Of a stretch of DNA of 5,434 nt, positions 1-5,434 are shown piece after piece. How positions within the stretch are numbered: the first letter of the stretch is position 1; the number at the start of each line of letters is the position of its first letter. Origin of the DNA: an uncultured Prevotella sp. Lineage in GTDB: Bacteria; Bacteroidota; Bacteroidia; Bacteroidales; Bacteroidaceae. Both the position numbers and the translations under genes were made by a program. The stretch is from assembly GCA_946623195.1 (NCBI GenBank), contig CAMOQW010000091.1, positions 1 through 5,434 of the forward strand, written 5' to 3'. The notes beneath the pieces were generated by a model. It was not told where the DNA came from and searched no databases. It saw nothing but the letters and a program-made list of their open reading frames with translations.

Positions 1-502
1 CGGCGGTTTGTCCGTCGTGGAAGTCGCGTGTCTCAGGCTGGGCGTCATAATAGTCATTGGCCGTCTGTACGAAGGCGGGCTTCAGTATGTAGGGCTTGTT
101 CAGAAAGATGGTATTACTGATAAGTACTTTGGTCTGCGGGTCCAGTCCGGGGGCTGCTGTCAGCATCTTCCTGCAGAAATTGTTAGCTTCACTTGCCGTT
201 TGGAAGCCCAACACCTGATTGATTTGCTGCCGCGTTTCACCGGCTGCCCCGTTGTTTAGCATGCCAAGAGCGTATGTGATGCTGATGGGCGACAGTATCT
301 TACTCTGCGTGTATTGCTCGCCAGTGGTCACTTGACGCATCAGATTGAAGGCAAAGTCGTTGTTGCTGTTCACTAATTGCTGTTCGCCACGTGTCAGGTC
401 AATGGTTGTGGGGCAGATGACTGGCTCTGCTTTGCTCCCGTCATCACTGCTGCAAGCTGCCATCATCAGGGCGATGGCTGCCCATAGAACTGTCTGTTTC
501 AT
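1..502 (-). CDS. Serpin-family lipoprotein, N-terminal part (runs off the window edge)
   Basis: Serpins are suicide inhibitors that trap serine or, less often, cysteine proteases through a reactive-centre loop. The gene starts at ATG 502-500 and stays open for 167 codons to base 1. Residues 1-17 are a lipoprotein signal peptide with lipobox MAAC (Cys17), followed by SSDDGS, an acidic stretch like the surface-export signal described for Bacteroidota lipoproteins. The serpin fold is recognisable from residue ~45: NDFAFNLMRQV (helix A region), then SKILSPISITYALGMLNNGA (68-86), matching the conserved SPlSi..aL.ml..GA.g.T signature, then GETRQQINQVLGF. The reactive-centre loop, which decides the target protease, lies beyond the window, so inhibitory activity cannot be judged. 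The gene is divergent from the lipoprotein at 647. Family assignment is firm; surface location is inferred. Confidence 0.9.
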   Translation of the reverse strand, partial: MKQTVLWAAIALMMAACSSDDGSKAEPVICPTTIDLTRGEQQLVNSNNDFAFNLMRQVTTGEQYTQSKILSPISITYALGMLNNGAAGETRQQINQVLGFQTASEANNFCRKMLTAAPGLDPQTKVLISNTIFLNKPYILKPAFVQTANDYYDAQPETRDFHDGQTA

Positions 503-646
503 ATAGTAGGTTTTAAAGTACATCTGTTAATTAAACTCGTAAGATGGCATAATATTGCATGGCAGAAGGTTAAGAAAGGTTAGTCTGTTTAGGGGCGGTG
601 CAAGGTTTCGCGCGTCCCTTAGTTTAATAAATAAACAAGAGTAACT
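503..646. other. Divergent intergenic spacer
   Basis: These 144 bp separate the divergent serpin and lipoprotein genes and must hold both promoters if both are transcribed. No convincing TTTG/TAnnTTTG pair is visible on either strand. The nearest partial -7 matches are TAGTTTAA at 620-627 (plus) and a TACTTTAA on the minus strand just upstream of the serpin start. Both lack the final TG and have no clear -33 partner. No reading frame or RNA gene is evident. Confidence 0.5.
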
Positions 647-991
647 ATGAAGCAATGGAGTGTTATACTGATAGCTTGCTTGCTGATAGCGGCATGTTCA
701 TCAGGTGAAGAGTCAAACGAGCTGTACGCATCGGCGAACGATGGTATGAGTGGCCACCAGACGGATAATGCCGCTTATGAAGCCAACTGGGTCATCAACA
801 AGCAAGTGGTGGCCAACACGGAAGTAACCCTTGCCGACCACTACATCAGCATCAACGACATGCCCAACCAATGGTCAGGAGATGAAGAAAGACCGGATGC
901 AATGGTCCGTAGGGGGCAGCATGGGCGTAGAATACCAGGTCGTTCCCCTGCTGGGTATCTATGCCGAACCTGGCTTGCGTTACTATTTTGA
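647..991 (+). CDS. Truncated small lipoprotein with an out-of-frame tail
   Basis: The ATG at 647 opens a 114-codon frame. Residues 1-17 are a clear lipoprotein signal peptide with lipobox IAAC (Cys17), followed by SSGEES. Residues ~18-77 look like genuine protein (for example NWVINKQVV and VTLADHYISINDMP) and resemble the start of Bacteroidota cell-surface lipoproteins, but I cannot name the family. After about residue 78 (near base 877) the sequence turns into an Arg-rich low-quality tail that ends at TGA 989-991. That tail is simply the wrong frame of the beta-barrel fragment annotated at 876-1085. The natural C-terminus therefore appears to be lost and the gene is probably a remnant. A short stable lipoprotein could still be made. 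No strong promoter is visible upstream. Confidence 0.55.
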   Translation: MKQWSVILIACLLIAACSSGEESNELYASANDGMSGHQTDNAAYEANWVINKQVVANTEVTLADHYISINDMPNQWSGDEERPDAMVRRGQHGRRIPGRSPAGYLCRTWLALLF

Positions 992-1085
992 CAATGGCAG
1001 CGGGATGCAGAACTTTTTCAAGGACAAACCCACCAGCTGGAACCTCCAGGTGGGTTTTCGACTCCATCTGGGAAACAGTCGTTAA
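876..1085 (+). pseudogene. C-terminal fragment of an outer-membrane beta-barrel protein
   Basis: In the frame ending at TAA 1083-1085, the sequence from about base 876 encodes the last strands of a porin-like or OmpA-like barrel. From MKKDRMQWSVGG it continues through GVEYQVVPLLGIYAEPGL (alternating strand, turn, strand), then the YYFDNGS and KDKPTSWNLQVGFRLHL motifs. These match the ends of Bacteroidota outer-membrane beta-barrel proteins, where a YAEPG..YYFD.GS...KDKP..fNLQ.G.R pattern is typical. Such proteins are usually several hundred residues long with a signal peptide; only ~65-70 residues remain here, without signal or start. The upstream codons of this open frame (from ATG 831) are Thr/Ser-rich and are the shifted reading of the lipoprotein. 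I read it as the 3' end of a gene whose 5' part was deleted. Confidence 0.65.
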
Positions 1086-1103
1086 TGTTTTTTCCTGTTA
1101 AGT

Positions 1104-1135
1104 CTTGCCGGTATCAGAAGGATTTTGTATCTTTG
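1104..1135 (+). promoter_or_regulatory. Bacteroidota-type promoter of the pectate lyase operon
   Basis: A perfect -7 box TATCTTTG (TAnnTTTG) lies at 1128-1135. A CTTG at 1104-1107 serves as the -33 element, with a 20-bp spacer inside the usual 19-21 range. Transcription would start near 1140, leaving an A-rich leader of about 20 nt before ATG 1160. There is no Shine-Dalgarno sequence, as is normal in this phylum. The promoter also rules out translation from the in-frame ATG at 1085, which would lie upstream of the transcript start. Confidence 0.8.
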
Positions 1136-1159
1136 CAACTCAAAAACAAGCAACGAACG

Positions 1160-2929
1160 ATGATGAAAAGGAATGTGTTGAGCATCTTAGGGATGCTGAT
1201 GACAGCAGCCCTGCAGGCTGCGCCAGTGGACATTACGTCACAGGGTGGATGGCTGGAGAGTGGTTACGTGGAGTGGCAGAAGACAGCCGGACTGCAGTAT
1301 CATGTGTATGTAAGCGGTACCGACCAGGAATCGTGGACCAAATTGGACGATGAACTGGTGCGCGAATATCCTGACCACGGCCGTGCCGATGCGCTGGGCC
1401 TGAAGGCAGGCAGCTATCGTTTCAAGGTGGTGCCCGTCAGCGGTACTGGCGAGGTGACAGAGGATGCTGCCACGTCGGAAGCAGTGGAAGTGAAAGCTCA
1501 CGACCGCTCCGGCTTTGCCCATAAGCGGGCTGGCGAGACGGGCATAGGAGCCTATAATCATGACGGCACGCTGAAGCAGAATGCCCGTGTGGTGTACGTC
1601 TGGGGTGACAATGCCAAGACGGTGTCGCTTGACGTGGCTACCAATAGTAGTGGCAAGACTGCCACCTACAAAGGACTGCAACAGATTCTTTACGGCTATC
1701 AGAAGGGTGATGCCAACGGCAGCTTCGACAAGCGTCCGCTCTGCATCCGCATCATCGGCACCATCCATGCTTCGGAAATGGACGAGTTTCTCAGTTCTGC
1801 CGAAGGCCTGCAAATCAAGGGCGCCAAGGATTATCAGAAGATGAATATCACCATCGAGGGCGTGGGCAACGATGCCACCGTCTGGGGTTTCGGTTTCCTG
1901 CTGCGCAATACAGCTTCCGTCGAGTTACGCAACTTCGCCATCATGTGGTGTATGGACGACTGCATCAGCATCGACACCAAGAACGAGTCGGTATGGGTTC
2001 ACAACATCGACCTGTTCTATGGACAGCCGGGCAGCGACTCCGACCAGATGAAAGGCGACGGCACCATCGACATGAAGGGCAACTCGCGTTATCTGACCAT
2101 CAGCTACAACCACCTCTGGGACAGCGGCAAGGCGTCGCTCTGCGGTATGAAGAGCGAGACGGACCCCAACTACATCACCTATCACCACAACTGGTTCGAC
2201 CATTCCGACTCGCGCCATCCTCGCATCCGCACCATGTCGGTGCATGTGTGGAACAACTACTTCGACGGCAATTCCAAGTACGGGGTGGGTGTGACCTATG
2301 GCGCTTCGGCTTTTGTGGAAAACAACCACTTCCGCAACTGCAAGTATCCCATGCTGATTTCGCTGCAGGGTTCTGATGTGGCCGGTGGCGGCAAGGGAAC
2401 GTTCAGCAGCGAGAACGGTGGAGTCATCAAGTCGTTTGGCAATGCCGTCACAGGTGCCACCCGTCTCGTGACCTATCAACAGAATGCCACCGAATGGGAC
2501 TGCTGGGAGGCCGTTCAGCGTGGCGACCAGGTGCCTGCCGAGGTGAAGGCTAAAGCGGGCGGTACCGGCTACGACAACTTCGACACCAACAGCGAGGTGA
2601 TGTATGACTATACCCCCGATGCCGCTGCCGATGTTCCTGCCATCGTGACCGGTGCCTACGGAGCAGGACGTATGCAGCATGGCGACTTTACATGGACCTT
2701 CGACAACACCACTGAAGACAAGAACGACGGTGTGATAGCCGACTTGAAGAGCGCCGTACAGAGCTACAAGTCTGCATGGCTTGGCTTTTTCGGCAGTAAT
2801 ACGGGCATCCATACCGTCATCAGCGACGAACGTCCTGCAGCCCCCGTCTATGACCTGCAGGGCAGACGGGTGCCGAAGCCCGGGCAGAGGCAGATTTACA
2901 TTCAGGACGGAAAGAAGCGCGTGTGGTGA
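1160..2929 (+). CDS. Secreted family 1 pectate lyase with Fn3-like domain
   Basis: Predicted to cleave polygalacturonate/pectin by calcium-dependent beta-elimination outside the cytoplasm. The start at 1160 (or the adjacent ATG 1163) gives 589 residues; the in-frame ATG at 1085 precedes the promoter and would bury the signal peptide. Residues 1-21 are a signal peptide (K-R, then LSILGMLMTAALQAA). Residues ~22-115 look like a fibronectin-III-type beta sandwich. The PL1 beta-helix spans ~128-505, starting at GAYNHDGTLK. Likely calcium ligands are D300 and D304 (in GDGTIDMKG), with D266, D267 or D272 as further candidates. K324 (DSGKASLCG) and R352/R357 (RHPRIR) correspond to PelC K190, R218 and R223. 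The spacings D304-K324 (20) and K324-R352 (28) equal those of PelC, so catalysis should be intact. The tail from ~563 (VYDLQGRRV ... IYIQDGKKRVW) resembles sorting-like tails of Prevotella secreted proteins. The stop overlaps the next start. Confidence 0.93.
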   Translation: MMKRNVLSILGMLMTAALQAAPVDITSQGGWLESGYVEWQKTAGLQYHVYVSGTDQESWTKLDDELVREYPDHGRADALGLKAGSYRFKVVPVSGTGEVTEDAATSEAVEVKAHDRSGFAHKRAGETGIGAYNHDGTLKQNARVVYVWGDNAKTVSLDVATNSSGKTATYKGLQQILYGYQKGDANGSFDKRPLCIRIIGTIHASEMDEFLSSAEGLQIKGAKDYQKMNITIEGVGNDATVWGFGFLLRNTASVELRNFAIMWCMDDCISIDTKNESVWVHNIDLFYGQPGSDSDQMKGDGTIDMKGNSRYLTISYNHLWDSGKASLCGMKSETDPNYITYHHNWFDHSDSRHPRIRTMSVHVWNNYFDGNSKYGVGVTYGASAFVENNHFRNCKYPMLISLQGSDVAGGGKGTFSSENGGVIKSFGNAVTGATRLVTYQQNATEWDCWEAVQRGDQVPAEVKAKAGGTGYDNFDTNSEVMYDYTPDAAADVPAIVTGAYGAGRMQHGDFTWTFDNTTEDKNDGVIADLKSAVQSYKSAWLGFFGSNTGIHTVISDERPAAPVYDLQGRRVPKPGQRQIYIQDGKKRVW

Positions 2930-2931
2930 TG
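2927..2931 (+). promoter_or_regulatory. TGATG translational coupling site between lyase and peptidase
   Basis: The lyase stop TGA (2927-2929) shares its A with the peptidase start ATG (2929-2931). No ribosome binding site or promoter is visible between the genes. Such overlaps usually mean that the downstream gene is translated by ribosomes terminating on the upstream one, so the two proteins should be made in linked amounts from the 1104-1135 promoter. Confidence 0.75.
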
Positions 2932-3714
2932 AACGGCAAATGCTGGCTGATGGGGGTCGTGTGCCTGTTGATGGCTTGTCAACAGCAGCCACCTTCCGAC
3001 TATACCTGCGACGTGCTGCTGCCCATGACCCCTGTGAAGAATCAGGGCAAGACGGAACTCTGTTGGGCATACGCTATGCTGGCCACCATTGAGACGGAAC
3101 ACATTGTGCGCGGCGATTCTGTCAATCTGTCGGCGGTCTATGTGGGGCGTATGCTTAGGAAAGACCCTGTCCGACGGTCTGAACGTGCCATGTGTCAGAC
3201 GCTGCTGAACATCATCCAGCGCGACGGCATCGTACCTTACGACGTGCTGCCCGATGATGCCACCGATGAACTGCCCACGCCGCAGTGGGTCTTTATGCTT
3301 GGAGCCCGCTATACACCGCTGGAGTTTGCCCACTCCGTCTGTGCTCCTGACGAATACCTGTCGCTAACCTGCGTGGCAGACTCTCCTTATTATAATAAGG
3401 TGCAGGTGCCCGTGCCTGACAATTGGGAGCACAACCGGCTGCTCAACGTGCCAAAGGATACGCTGCGTCAACACGTGGACAGCGCCTTGCAGCACGGCCA
3501 TCCGGTATGCTGGGAAAGCAGGGGCCACGCCATGGAGGTGGTGGGATTGGCTCGCGACAAGCAGCAGCGCCGCTACTATGTGATGAAGAATTCCTGGGGT
3601 ACCAGTCGTCCCGACGGCGGACTGGTGTATATGCCCGTCAGCAAGATGTGGCAGGACGTGATAGCCATCTATATGACTAAAGACGCATATGCTACTTGTT
3701 CAGCTTCCAGGTGA
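2929..3714 (+). CDS. Compact C1-family (bleomycin hydrolase/PepC-like) cysteine peptidase lipoprotein
   Basis: A papain-fold cysteine peptidase predicted to be anchored in the envelope. ATG 2929 is chosen because it overlaps the lyase stop as TGATG; two GTG codons just upstream (2923, 2926) are less likely. Residues 1-17 form a lipoprotein signal peptide with lipobox LMAC (Cys17). The catalytic set is complete: Q39 and C45 in [16 protein letters not shown] (same Q-to-C spacing as papain Q19/C25), H200 in [10 protein letters not shown]221 in MKNSWG. The motifs [30 protein letters not shown] and [20 protein letters not shown] are more like the C1B group (bleomycin hydrolase, PepC) than plant-type papains. 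Those enzymes are ~450 residues and cytoplasmic; this protein has 261, lacks a propeptide, much of the inserted helical region and the C-terminal arm. The QQQPPS after Cys17 is not acidic, so a periplasmic-facing location is more likely. Substrate unknown. Confidence 0.85.
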   Translation: MNGKCWLMGVVCLLMACQQQPPSDYTCDVLLPMTPVKNQGKTELCWAYAMLATIETEHIVRGDSVNLSAVYVGRMLRKDPVRRSERAMCQTLLNIIQRDGIVPYDVLPDDATDELPTPQWVFMLGARYTPLEFAHSVCAPDEYLSLTCVADSPYYNKVQVPVPDNWEHNRLLNVPKDTLRQHVDSALQHGHPVCWESRGHAMEVVGLARDKQQRRYYVMKNSWGTSRPDGGLVYMPVSKMWQDVIAIYMTKDAYATCSASR

Positions 3715-5182
3715 CCCCGTCCTTGGTGTCCTTGACTTCGAAACCAGCAGCAGACAGCTCATCGCGAATCTTGTCTGACGTAGCCCAGTCTTTGTTGGCC
3801 TTAGCTTTGGCGCGCAGTTCCAGCACCATGTCCATCACCTTGCCGAAGGCCTCCTCGCGGGCATCGTTCGAACCAGCCTTCTCGGCCTTCAGCCCTAAGA
3901 TGTCGAAGGTAAACAGGTGCATCACTTCCTTTAGTTCTTTCAGACAGTCGGCACAGATGGTGGCCTTGTGGTCTACCAGTTTGTTGATGGTGGTGCACGC
4001 CTCAAACAGATGGCTGATGACTTGCGGGGTGGCCAGGTCGTCGTTCATGGCGTCGTAGCACTTCTGGCGCAGGCTGCTGACTACTTTCTCCGTTTCTGCA
4101 TCACATTGTGGTGCAGCGGCAATGCGCTCCAGGTCGCCAATGGCATTCATCAGTTTCTCCAGTCCCTTCTCGGCAGCTGCCAGGGCTTCGTTGGAGAAGT
4201 CCACCGTTCCACGATAGTGAGCACTCAGGATGAAGAAACGGATGGTCATGGGCGAGTAGGCCTTCTCCAGCAGCGGGTGGTTGCCGGTGAAGAACTGTTC
4301 CAGCGTGATGAAGTTGTTGTACGACTTACCCATTTTCTGCCCGTTGATGGTCAGCATGTTGTTGTGCATCCAGTACTTCACGGCGGGATGTCCCATCGAG
4401 GCCGTAGCCTGGGCTATCTCGCACTCGTGGTGTGGGAAGATGAGGTCCATGCCGCCACCGTGAATGTCGAACATCTCTCCTAAGTACTTGCGACCCATGG
4501 CCGTGCATTCACAGTGCCAGCCGGGAAATCCGTCGCTCCAAGGCGACGGCCAGCGCATAATGTGCTCGGGTTGAGCCTTCTTCCATAGCGCAAAGTCGGC
4601 CTGGTTGTGCTTTTCACCTACGCCGGCCAGTTCGCGGCTCTCGTCCTTGATGTTCTCTAAGGAGCGGCCCGACAGGATACCGTATTTGTATTGCTTGTTA
4701 TAGGCTTCGATGTCGAAGTAGATGCTGCCGTTCGACTCATAGGCAAAGCCACGGTCCAGAATCTGTTGGACCAGTTGCTGCTGTTCGATGATGTGGCCTG
4801 TGGCGTGTGGCTCGATGGACGGGCGCTCCACGTTCAGCGCATCCATGGCCGCATGGTAGCGGTTGGTGTAGTATTGCGCTATCTCCATCGGCTCCAACTG
4901 CTCCAGACGGGCCTTCTTGGCTATCTTGTCTTCACCCTCGTCGGCATCGTGCTCCAGATGGCCTACGTCGGTGATGTTGCGAACGTAGCGCACCTTGTAG
5001 CCCAGGTGTTTCAGGTAGCGGAACACCAGGTCGAAGGTGATGGCGGGGCGCGCATGGCCCAGATGGGGGTCGCCATAGACGGTGGGACCACATACATACA
5101 TGCCCACATGGGGGGCATTCAACGGCTCGAAGCGCTCCTTCTGGCGCGTGAGCGTATTATATATAACCAGTTTTGAATCCAT
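3692..5182 (-). CDS. cysS: Cysteinyl-tRNA synthetase
   Basis: Class I aminoacyl-tRNA synthetase that charges tRNA-Cys in the cytoplasm. It has 496 residues against 461 in E. coli, with a complete N-terminus and C-terminus. Seen in order: zinc ligand C31 in [10 protein letters not shown]; the HIGH motif as HLGH (40-43); [19 protein letters not shown] (68-86); zinc ligands C226 in GWHCECTAM and H251/E255 in [10 protein letters not shown], spaced as in the E. coli enzyme (C209, H234, E238); and the KMSKS loop as KMGKS (283-287), a Ser-to-Gly variant that keeps both lysines. The C-terminal half carries the helical anticodon-binding part, ending TWKLNK. The start ATG 5182-5180 sits about 20 nt downstream of a consensus promoter. 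Its 3' end overlaps the convergent peptidase gene by 23 bp. The gene looks fully functional. Confidence 0.97.
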   Translation of the reverse strand: MDSKLVIYNTLTRQKERFEPLNAPHVGMYVCGPTVYGDPHLGHARPAITFDLVFRYLKHLGYKVRYVRNITDVGHLEHDADEGEDKIAKKARLEQLEPMEIAQYYTNRYHAAMDALNVERPSIEPHATGHIIEQQQLVQQILDRGFAYESNGSIYFDIEAYNKQYKYGILSGRSLENIKDESRELAGVGEKHNQADFALWKKAQPEHIMRWPSPWSDGFPGWHCECTAMGRKYLGEMFDIHGGGMDLIFPHHECEIAQATASMGHPAVKYWMHNNMLTINGQKMGKSYNNFITLEQFFTGNHPLLEKAYSPMTIRFFILSAHYRGTVDFSNEALAAAEKGLEKLMNAIGDLERIAAAPQCDAETEKVVSSLRQKCYDAMNDDLATPQVISHLFEACTTINKLVDHKATICADCLKELKEVMHLFTFDILGLKAEKAGSNDAREEAFGKVMDMVLELRAKAKANKDWATSDKIRDELSAAGFEVKDTKDGVTWKLNK

Positions 5183-5203
5183 ATCTTTTCAGTTAGAACG
5201 CTG

Positions 5204-5234
5204 CAAAGGTAGTGCAAATCGGGCGAAATACAAA
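5204..5234 (-). promoter_or_regulatory. Bacteroidota-type promoter of cysS
   Basis: On the minus strand, -33 TTTG (5234-5231), a 19-bp spacer and -7 TACCTTTG (5211-5204) form a full match to the TTTG-N19-TAnnTTTG consensus. Transcription would begin near 5199, giving a leader of only ~15-20 nt before ATG 5182. That is too short for a riboswitch or other leader-based control, so expression is probably constitutive or controlled at initiation. Confidence 0.85.
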
Positions 5235-5284
5235 ATAAATCGGGAGTTATTTTGACTCACGGCGAGAAGCGGCTCACTCCCGAT
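5235..5284 (-). terminator. Possible intrinsic terminator just upstream of the cysS promoter
   Basis: ATCGGGAGT (5239-5247) and ACTCCCGAT (5276-5284) are perfect 9-bp inverted arms around a 28-nt interior, which itself contains GAG/CTC pairing. On the minus strand the stem is followed by a T-rich run (TTATTTTG, 5238-5231) that merges with the -33 box of cysS. This is the layout expected of a terminator ending a minus-strand gene that lies to the right of the window. The long loop makes it a moderate case. It could instead be an isolated protein-binding palindrome. Confidence 0.4.
5264..5284. repeat. Diverged outlying copy of the 22-bp repeat
   Basis: The stretch begins GAGAAGCGGCTCACTCCC and matches the core of the downstream tandem units (GAGGTTGCGGCTCACTCCC), differing at the third to sixth bases of the unit and at its end. 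It is separated from the first array unit by 22 bp of unrelated, AT-rich sequence. Its right end forms one arm of the 9-bp inverted repeat described for 5239-5284, so the repeat and the possible terminator share bases. Confidence 0.5.
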
Positions 5285-5300
5285 GCCGCATTTTGTCAAG

Positions 5301-5322
5301 AAAAACGAGGTTACGGCTCACT
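5301..5322 (-). terminator. Last hairpin of the repeat array followed by a T-tract (weak terminator candidate)
   Basis: On the minus strand, AGTGAG (5322-5317), a 7-nt loop and CTCGTT (5309-5304) form a 6-bp stem with two G-U pairs, running into a T5 tract (5305-5301). This resembles a weak rho-independent terminator for minus-strand transcription entering from the right. The stem is short and AU/GU-rich, so it may only work together with the other hairpins in the array. Confidence 0.3.
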
Positions 5323-5434
5323 CTTAGTGAGGTTACGGCTCACTCCTAGCGAGGTTACGGCTCACTCCCAGTGAGGTTGCGGCTCACTCCCAGTGAGGTT
5401 ACGGCTCACTCATGACGGGGTTACTCGTTCTGCT
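5307..5434. repeat. Tandem array of five 22-bp hairpin-forming units plus a degenerate sixth
   Basis: Units lie at 5307-5328, 5329-5350, 5351-5372, 5373-5394 and 5395-5416, followed by a degenerate 18-bp piece that reaches the window edge (starting GGGGTTACTCG). Each unit is GAGGTTACGGCTCACTC plus five variable bases. Substitutions are few: one A-to-G in the middle of unit 4, and changes in the 3-nt linker (CTT, CCT, CCC) and at the junctions. Read across junctions, the array alternates AGTGAG and CTCACT, so each arm can pair across a 7-nt loop (GTTACGG) or a 3-nt loop (CCC). There are no unique spacers, so it is not a CRISPR array, and stops in the frames read make coding unlikely. Function unknown. 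Confidence 0.9.

Noticed and set aside
8..259. Small plus-strand open frame at the left edge
   Set aside because: It is antisense to the serpin coding sequence, whose conserved motifs are unambiguous.
860..900. Programmed frameshift joining the lipoprotein to the barrel fragment
   Set aside because: No slippery heptamer or stimulatory structure is apparent, and a frameshift would still leave a barrel missing most of its strands; deletion fits better.
1238..1813. Minus-strand open frame of 191 codons within the lyase
   Set aside because: Fully antisense to the conserved lyase sequence, with no recognisable motif or signal; a shadow frame.
1925..3070. Long minus-strand open frame (381 codons) opposite the lyase and peptidase
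   Set aside because: It lies antisense to two well-supported genes, reads as Val/His/Arg-rich composition without any domain, and has no promoter. It is an artefact of GC-rich codon use on the other strand.
3968..5176. Plus-strand open frames (3968-4483, 4691-5176) opposite cysS
   Set aside because: They are the antisense of a highly conserved cysteinyl-tRNA synthetase and show only Val/His/Gln-rich composition.
5183..5204. T-box or other leader control of cysS
   Set aside because: The transcript start predicted from the promoter leaves only ~15-20 nt of leader, too short for a T-box or riboswitch.
5307..5434. CRISPR array
   Set aside because: The 22-bp units are directly contiguous with no unique spacers, and no cas gene is in the window.

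Overview
The window looks like part of a gut or oral Bacteroidota chromosome, most likely Prevotella or a close relative. Three things point there: promoters of the Bacteroidota type (TTG/TTTG, 19-20 bp, TAnnTTTG), lipoproteins with short acidic tails after the lipobox Cys, and genes without Shine-Dalgarno sequences. The genus is inferred from protein style, not from a marker gene.

Layout: (1) 1-502, minus strand: the first 167 codons of a serpin-family lipoprotein, cut by the window edge. (2) 503-646: divergent intergenic spacer. (3) 647-1085, plus strand: a damaged locus. A lipoprotein N-terminus runs out of frame into the last ~65 residues of an outer-membrane beta-barrel protein, as if a deletion had fused two neighbouring genes. 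(4) 1104-1135: a strong promoter. (5) 1160-2929, plus strand: a secreted family 1 pectate lyase with an Fn3-like N-terminal domain, intact catalytic residues and a C-terminal tail of the Prevotella/Bacteroides sorting-like type. (6) 2929-3714, plus strand: a compact papain-fold lipoprotein peptidase related to bleomycin hydrolase/PepC, coupled to the lyase by a TGATG stop/start overlap. (7) 3692-5182, minus strand: cysteinyl-tRNA synthetase, convergent with the peptidase and overlapping it by 23 bp. (8) 5204-5234: a near-consensus promoter for cysS. (9) 5239-5434: non-coding, structured DNA. It holds a 9-bp inverted repeat with a T-rich tail, then five tandem 22-bp units made of alternating complementary arms, reaching almost to the window edge.

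The lyase and peptidase form one transcription and translation unit that probably works at the cell envelope: the lyase on pectin/polygalacturonate, the peptidase on an unknown peptide substrate. The serpin is divergent and could restrain an envelope or host protease, but nothing in the sequence links it to this peptidase. cysS is a housekeeping gene with its own promoter. The least explained parts are the hairpin repeat array upstream of cysS, the lipoprotein/barrel fusion scar and the miniature C1B-like lipoprotein.
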